Below, piece by piece: positions 58,281 to 64,000 of a DNA stretch of 64,000 bases; within the stretch, counting starts at the first letter, position 1; every line of letters starts with the position of its first letter. Both the position numbers and the translations under genes were made by a program. This DNA comes from Conus ventricosus (lineage: Eukaryota > Mollusca > Gastropoda > Neogastropoda > Conidae). Location of the stretch: positions 1,549,211 through 1,613,210 of the forward strand of contig CM031617.1 in assembly GCA_018398815.1 (NCBI GenBank). The letters are read 5' to 3'. Below the pieces are notes generated by a model. That model was not told the DNA's origin. It saw only the letters and a list, made by a program, of their open reading frames with translations, and made no database searches.

Positions 58281-59280
58281 NNNNNNNNNNNNNNNNNNNN
58301 NNNNNNNNNNNNNNNNNNNNNNNNNNNNNNNNNNNNNNNNNNNNNNNNNNNNNNNNNNNNNNNNNNNNNNNNNNNNNNNNNNNNNNNNNNNNNNNNNNNN
58401 NNNNNNNNNNNNNNNNNNNNNNNNNNNNNNNNNNNNNNNNNNNNNNNNNNNNNNNNNNNNNNNNNNNNNNNNNNNNNNNNNNNNNNNNNNNNNNNNNNNN
58501 NNNNNNNNNNNNNNNNNNNNNNNNNNNNNNNNNNNNNNNNNNNNNNNNNNNNNNNNNNNNNNNNNNNNNNNNNNNNNNNNNNNNNNNNNNNNNNNNNNNN
58601 NNNNNNNNNNNNNNNNNNNNNNNNNNNNNNNNNNNNNNNNNNNNNNNNNNNNNNNNNNNNNNNNNNNNNNNNNNNNNNNNNNNNNNNNNNNNNNNNNNNN
58701 NNNNNNNNNNNNNNNNNNNNNNNNNNNNNNNNNNNNNNNNNNNNNNNNNNNNNNNNNNNNNNNNNNNNNNNNNNNNNNNNNNNNNNNNNNNNNNNNNNNN
58801 NNNNNNNNNNNNNNNNNNNNNNNNNNNNNNNNNNNNNNNNNNNNNNNNNNNNNNNNNNNNNNNNNNNNNNNNNNNNNNNNNNNNNNNNNNNNNNNNNNNN
58901 NNNNNNNNNNNNNNNNNNNNNNNNNNNNNNNNNNNNNNNNNNNNNNNNNNNNNNNNNNNNNNNNNNNNNNNNNNNNNNNNNNNNNNNNNNNNNNNNNNNN
59001 NNNNNNNNNNNNNNNNNNNNNNNNNNNNNNNNNNNNNNNNNNNNNNNNNNNNNNNNNNNNNNNNNNNNNNNNNNNNNNNNNNNNNNNNNNNNNNNNNNNN
59101 NNNNNNNNNNNNNNNNNNNNNNNNNNNNNNNNNNNNNNNNNNNNNNNNNNNNNNNNNNNNNNNNNNNNNNNNNNNNNNNNNNNNNNNNNNNNNNNNNNNN
59201 NNNNNNNNNNNNNNNNNNNNNNNNNNNNNNNNNNNNNNNNNNNNNNNNNNNNNNNNNNNNNNNNNNNNNNNNNNNNNNNN
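58281..59280. other. Assembly gap, 1,000 N
   Basis: Exactly 1,000 unknown bases, a typical fixed-size scaffold gap. The true length is unknown. It cuts the Ty3/Gypsy element on its 3' side. Confidence 0.99.
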
Positions 59281-59520
59281 AGTGGGGCGATACTGAACAT
59301 TCCAGAACTGATGATGATCTGGCAGAAGCTGTCTGTACAGCTGTTGCATCGCCCCTCTCTGATGTTTCTCCTTTTTATTTTTATTTTGGAGGGGTTTCAA
59401 TCGACGACGTGTGTGTTGTTTGGGTGTGTGCGGTATGTATGGGTTTATTTATTTATTTATGTTTTTGCCTGCTTGCTGTATGGAAAGTTCAAAAGAAACT
59501 TGCCTAGACGCAGTGATGGA
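59281..59520. other. Short unique stretch after the gap
   Basis: No domain or repeat recognised. It does not contain the 3' end of the retroelement that enters the gap. Confidence 0.5.
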
Positions 59521-61236
59521 TTTGACGGTATGTGTTGAAGGGACAGGATTTCACGGTATGTGTTGAAGGGACAGACGCAGTGATGGATTTGACGGTATGT
59601 GTTGAAGGGACAGGATTTGACGGTATGTGTTGAAGGGACAGGATTTCACGGTATGTGTTGAAGGGACAGACGCAGTGATGGATTTGACGGTATGTGTTGA
59701 AGGGACAGGATTTGACGGTATGTGTTGAAGGGACAGGATTTCCGGTATGTGTTGAAGGGACAGACGCAGTGATGGATTTGACGGTATGTGTTGAAGGGAC
59801 AGGATTTGACGGTATGTGTTGAAGGGACAGGATTTGATGGTATGTGTTGAAGGGACAGGATTTGACGGTATGTGTTGAAGGGACAGGATTTCACGGTATG
59901 TGTTGAAGGGACAGACGCAGTGATGGATTTGACGGTATGTGTTGAAGGGACAGGATTTCACGGTATGTGTTGAAGGGACAGGATTTCACGGTATGTGTTG
60001 AAGGGACAGACGCAGTGATGGATTTGACGGTATGTGTTGAAGGGACAGGATTGACGGTATGTGTTGAAGGGACAGGATTTGATGGTATGTGTTGAAGGGA
60101 CAGACGCAGTGATGGATTTGACGGTATGTGTTGAAGGGACAGGATTTGACGGTATGTGCTGAAGGGACAGGATTTGACGGTATGTGTTGAAGGGACAGGA
60201 TTTGATGGTATGTGTTGAAGGGACAGGATTTGACGGTATGTGTTGAAGGGACAGGATTTGACGGTATGTGCTGAAGGGACAGGATTTGACGGTATGTGTT
60301 GAAGGGACAGGATTTGACGGTATGTGTTGAAGGGACAGGATTTGACGGTATGTGCTGAAGGGACAGGATTTGACGATATGTGCTGAAGGGACAGGATTTG
60401 ACGGTATGTGCTGAAGGGACAGGATTTGACGGTATGTGCTGAAGGGACAGGATTTGACGGTATGTGCTGAAGGGACAGGATTTGACGGTATGTGCTGAAG
60501 GGACAGGATTTGACGGTATGTGTTGAAGGGACAGGATTTGACGGTATGTGCTGAAGGGACAGGATTTGACGGTATGTGTTGAAGGGACAGGATTTGACGG
60601 TATGTGCTGAAGGGACAGGATTTGACGGTATGTGTTGAAGGGACAGGATTTGACGATATGTGCTGAAGGGACAGGATTTGACGGTATGTGTTGAAGGGAC
60701 AGGATTTGACGGTATGTGTTGAAGGGACAGGATTTGACGGTATGTGCTGAAGGGACAGGATTTGACGGTATGTGCTGAAGGGACAGGATTTGACGGTATG
60801 TGCTGAAGGGACAGGATTTGACGGTATGTGCTGAAGGGACAGGATTTGACGGTATGTGTTGAAGGGACAGGATTTGACGGTATGTGTTGAAGGGACAGGA
60901 TTTGACGGTATGTGTTGAAGGGACAGAGGATTTGACGGTATGTGCTGAAGGGACAGGCTTTGACGGTATGTGTTGAAGGGACAGGATTTGACGATATGTG
61001 CTGAAGGGACAGGATTTGACGATATGTGCTGAAGGGACAGGATTGACGGTATGTGCTGAAGGGACAGGATTTGACGGTATGTGCTGAAGGGACAGGATTT
61101 GACGGTATGTGCTGAAGGGACAGGATTTGACGGTATGTGCTGAAGGGACAGGATTTGACGGTATGTGTTGAAGGGACAGGATTTGACGGTATGTGTTGAA
61201 GGGACAGGATTTGACGATATGTGCTGAAGGGACAGG
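59521..61236. repeat. Minisatellite, 28 bp unit, about 60 copies, with a compound left end
   Basis: The unit is GGACAGGATTTGACGGTATG plus TGTTGAAG. Between 59521 and 60120 some units carry the insert ACGCAGTGATGG. From about 60150 on, the insert is absent and a TGCTGAAG variant becomes common. The unit is stop-free on the minus strand in all frames, so open frames of 440-505 codons there are artefacts. Confidence 0.97.
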
Positions 61237-61790
61237 CTTTGATGTAAAGATGGCTGTGGAACGAATAAACGAGCAGACAGCAAGTATTAAAAAAAAAAAA
61301 AAAAAAGGAATACAGAATCACTGAACCCCGACCTGCTTGTTCTATCCAGATGTGACAAGAAAAGCAAACAAAGAAAGAAAGAGACAAATAAACAGTGACA
61401 GAATACAAGTGGATTCAAACAAGTTTTCAGTCACCGTACGAAAAATGACAAGAACATAGAGGGGTGTAGGTGCAGGGATGGCAGGAGAAGAGGGGGTGGG
61501 GGGGGGGGGGGGGGACATGGCATTAAACAAAAAAGAGGTGGGTGGGGCCATATTAGAATATATATGTAGCCCCCTTCATATGGAGGAACTATTGAAATCT
61601 CTCTTGTGTCTCAGTTTCAGAATGTCATTAACTGAAACATTTGTTCATCTTAACTATTTCTTCTTCTGAGGTTGAATTTAATTGGCTGCGTCAGCTTCTT
61701 CTTTTCCTTCCTTAAACATCCGCCATCATCATTTTGATGGTTCTGATGGTTCAGTCCTGCCGCCACGATGAATCCCACAGTCTTCTCCAG
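61237..61790. other. No gene seen, A and G runs
   Basis: An A-run at 61287-61305 and a G-run at 61497-61514. The minus-strand frame GFIVAAGLNHQNHQNDDGG at 61700-61780 has complex composition but no recognised family. Confidence 0.5.
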
Positions 61791-62154
61791 GTCTTGACGG
61801 CTGCCCCAAAGCCGTTGTCTGCAGCACTGCACCTCTGGCCAGGTCTTGACGGCTGCCCCAAAGCCGTGTCTGCAGCACTGCACCCTCTGGCCAGGTCTTG
61901 ACGGCTGCCCCAAAGCCGTGTCTGCAGCACTGCACCCTCTGGCCAGGTCTTGACGGCTGCCCAAAGCCGTGTCTGCAGCACTGCACCCTCTGGCCAGGTC
62001 TTGACGGCTGCCCCAAAGCTGTGTTTGCAGCACTGCACCCTCTGGCCAGGTCTTGACGGCTGCCCCAAAGCTGTGTCTGCAGCACTGCACCCTCTGGCCA
62101 GGTCTTGACGGCTGCCCCAAAGCTGTGTCTGCAGCACTGCACCCTCTGGCCAGG
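61785..62154. repeat. Minisatellite, 52 bp unit, 7 copies
   Basis: Units start GGTCTTGACGGCTGCCCCAA and end ACTGCACCCTCTGGCCA. AAGCCG occurs in the left copies and AAGCTG in the right copies. The last unit ends CTCTGGCCAG|GTAACGG and the sequence before the first unit ends TTCTCCAG|GTCTTG, both donor-like on the + strand. Confidence 0.95.
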
Positions 62155-62423
62155 TAACGGTATTTTGAAAACATTGAGGAGTGAGTGCTAGAACAGCGGG
62201 TGCCTAGAAGACAATCGTCCAAACTGACCAGTTTATTACAGGTATTTTAAGGCAAGACCATTGTCGTCTGTATGTTCAGTCTGAGAGATCAAAGCGGTTG
62301 TGAGAGTGAAAGTCTGAGCTACCACTTTGATGCATACGGCGCACAGAAAATCATTGATCTGTGCACCCTCCCTCCACCCCCACACACGCTCACATTCCCT
62401 CCACCTCCTTTCACATGTGTGTG

Positions 62424-62447
62424 TGTGCACATGCACACGCGTGGCGT

Positions 62448-62500
<53 letters not shown>

Positions 62501-62592
62501 ACAGACCGAGACAGAGAAGAAGAGGATGTGATGCATGTGTGCACGTGCACACGCGCGTTTGTGTGTGTGTGTGTGTGTGTGGCATGTGTGTG

Positions 62593-62651
<59 letters not shown>

Positions 62652-62682
62652 CATCGGGCAGCGCCCCCCGGACAGACAGAGA

Positions 62683-62738
<56 letters not shown>

Positions 62739-62755
62739 CAGACAGACAGAATGTG

Positions 62756-62810
<55 letters not shown>

Positions 62811-62981
62811 ACATATGTACATATTTAATGGTACTCTCAAGAACAAGTGCTAGATGAAAAACAAAACTTACAGCTGCTTATTTTGTTATCTGTGAAGTAG
62901 AGCTTCTTTTCCTCTCTCTTTCTCCCTCCCCCCCCCCCTCCCCCCTTGCATCTTGCACATGTGCGTGCGTATGTATATATT

Positions 62982-63019
<38 letters not shown>

Positions 63020-63245
63020 GTCAGCACAACCATGGGTTAATCTGACAATTTGTTGTTCTTCAATTTAACGTCTTTTCACTAAATGTGATATTAGACAAGG
63101 TGTGTGTGTTTGTGTGTGTGTCTGTTTGAGTGTGTGCGTGCAGCGTGCGTACGTGTGTGCGTGCAGCGTGCGTACGTGAGTGCGTGCATCGTGCGTACGT
63201 GAGTGCGCGCCCGCGTGCGTGCGTGTGCGTATGTGCGTGTATGTG
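62424..63245. repeat. Microsatellite cluster (GT/CA, GA, GT)
   Basis: (CA)n at 62450-62500, (GT)n at 62562-62595, (GA)n at 62596-62650, (GT)n at 62684-62810, a C-run at 62928-62945, (GT)n at 62983-63015, and GT/GC-rich sequence with CGTGCGTACGTGAGTG repeats at 63100-63245. Frames here are low complexity. Confidence 0.95.
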
Positions 63246-63341
63246 TGATGGGGAGAAAAGTAAGACTTCGACTGTAAAAAAAAAAAAAAACATCAAAAGT
63301 AAAAACAAACAACTGAACAAAATAAGATCATGAAACAGCAA

Positions 63342-63850
63342 TTACAGGATTGAGCCAACTGGGCTTAACATAAGAATTCGTACAAAATTTAAGAGAGACA
63401 TAGTATCCTGGAATATGCACTTTGAAACATCCTTTCTAAATTCTGACAAATCGGAATCAAAGTAGGGGCAAAAGTATAGAACGTGTGTTGTTGTACAATT
63501 ATCAAGGGCGCCGCAAGCACATCGAATATTCTTGACATATTTTGTTCTGAATGCATTTATTTTTAACCGAAATAATAAGGAGAGAAGTTGTTTATTGTGT
63601 CTTGGGTATGATCCTATGTTTGTATTATAGTTTACTGGATTTACCGAGGAAGCCCTTTTTAAAAGATTACTTGCTCGAGAGTTCGTACAACAAAGTATAG
63701 AAGAGTCGGGTTTGTGTATTCGGGGGAGAACACTTTCATTGTAGTATTCCTCAAATTTTTCAAAAGAGGCCCTTTGTAAGAGAGAATATCCTTCATGTAA
63801 GCTCAAGGGAATATGAATAGTAGCCGTATTGTCAGAATTGTTTGCACCTG
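63342..63850 (-). pseudogene. LINE ORF2 C-terminal fragment with CCHC-type motif
   Basis: On the minus strand an open frame of about 165 codons ends at a stop at 63342. It contains LHEGYSLLQRASFEKFEEYY, then FRLKINAFRTKYVKNIRCACG and TTTHVLYFCPYFDS. The Cys-x-Cys, His and Cys spacing near RCAC...HVLYFC is that of the C-terminal zinc-like motif of I/Nimb/Jockey-type LINEs. The 5' side is cut by the GT microsatellite at 63855, so the RT lies outside or is lost. Uncertain clade. Confidence 0.7.
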
Positions 63851-63853
63851 CTC

Positions 63854-63854
<1 letters not shown>

Positions 63855-63922
<68 letters not shown>
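63855..63922. repeat. GT microsatellite
   Basis: (GT)n of about 34 units, followed by GTGCGTGCGTGCGC. It abuts the LINE fragment. Confidence 0.98.
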
Positions 63923-63924
<2 letters not shown>

Positions 63925-64000
63925 TGCGTGCGTGCGCACGCACAGGGTCACAAGCTTGTCTTTCTCCCTGTATGTATTATCATTTAATTCAGCAAATCTC

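Noticed and set aside
58111..59538. Long open frames across the N gap
   Set aside because: Unknown bases produce no stop codons. Only the short ends are real sequence.
59891..61408. Open frames of about 440 and 505 codons on the minus strand
   Set aside because: They are translation of the 28-bp minisatellite, which has no minus-strand stops.
62236..62857. Long Cys/Val or His/Thr frames
   Set aside because: Products of the GT/CA and GA microsatellites on both strands.

Overview
This is a repeat-dominated stretch of a metazoan nuclear genome, not a microbial sequence. The signs are intron-split protein domains with splice signals, SINEs with RNA polymerase III boxes, non-LTR and Ty3/Gypsy-type retrotransposons, long CA/GT/GA/GAA microsatellites and a scaffold gap of 1,000 Ns (58281-59280). 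The multi-macro-domain gene and the mix of elements fit a lophotrochozoan, most likely a mollusc. That assignment is inference from general knowledge, not something read directly. Homopolymer-length frameshifts recur in almost every coding stretch, so noisy consensus and genuine decay cannot be separated here.

Layout. (1) 1-13.3 kb: a minus-strand multi-exon gene encoding macro (ADP-ribose-binding) domains and ending, within this window, in a RING finger. Supported exons are at 7055-7818, 5308-6041 and 2765-3173. Probable upstream exons lie at 9664-10026 and 12713-13335. Its introns hold minisatellites, two of which sit directly on exon/splice-donor junctions. (2) 13.3-19.6 kb: low-complexity DNA, a 23-bp minisatellite, three 70-bp repeats, a tRNA-derived SINE and a foldback element. 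(3) 19.6-25.9 kb: a minus-strand CR1/Jockey-type LINE. Its ORF1 has a PHD finger, a 2.9-kb minisatellite made from coiled-coil codons and a C-terminal domain. Its ORF2 keeps the endonuclease and the C-terminus but has lost the RT core. (4) 26-46.5 kb: a succession of private minisatellites (27, 37, 41, 56, 58, 38, 63, about 60 and 18 bp units) with two SINEs and a MITE-like inverted repeat between them. (5) 46.5-51.9 kb: AT-rich sequence full of homopolymer runs, probably poor consensus. (6) 51.9-58.3 kb: a short fragment resembling a protein repeated in invertebrate mobile elements, a broken LINE ORF1, and a degenerate Ty3/Gypsy element. That element has the order gag-protease-integrase-(RT deleted)-RNase H, the Gmr1-type arrangement. 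(7) 59.3-64 kb: 28-bp and 52-bp minisatellites, microsatellites and the 3' end of another LINE on the minus strand.

About 23 kb, more than a third of the window, is minisatellite in roughly 19 arrays with unrelated units. At least one array multiplies a splice donor of the macro gene, and another multiplies protein-coding codons inside a retrotransposon. The very long open frames at 27-30.8 kb and 59.9-61.4 kb are artefacts of stop-free repeat units, not genes.
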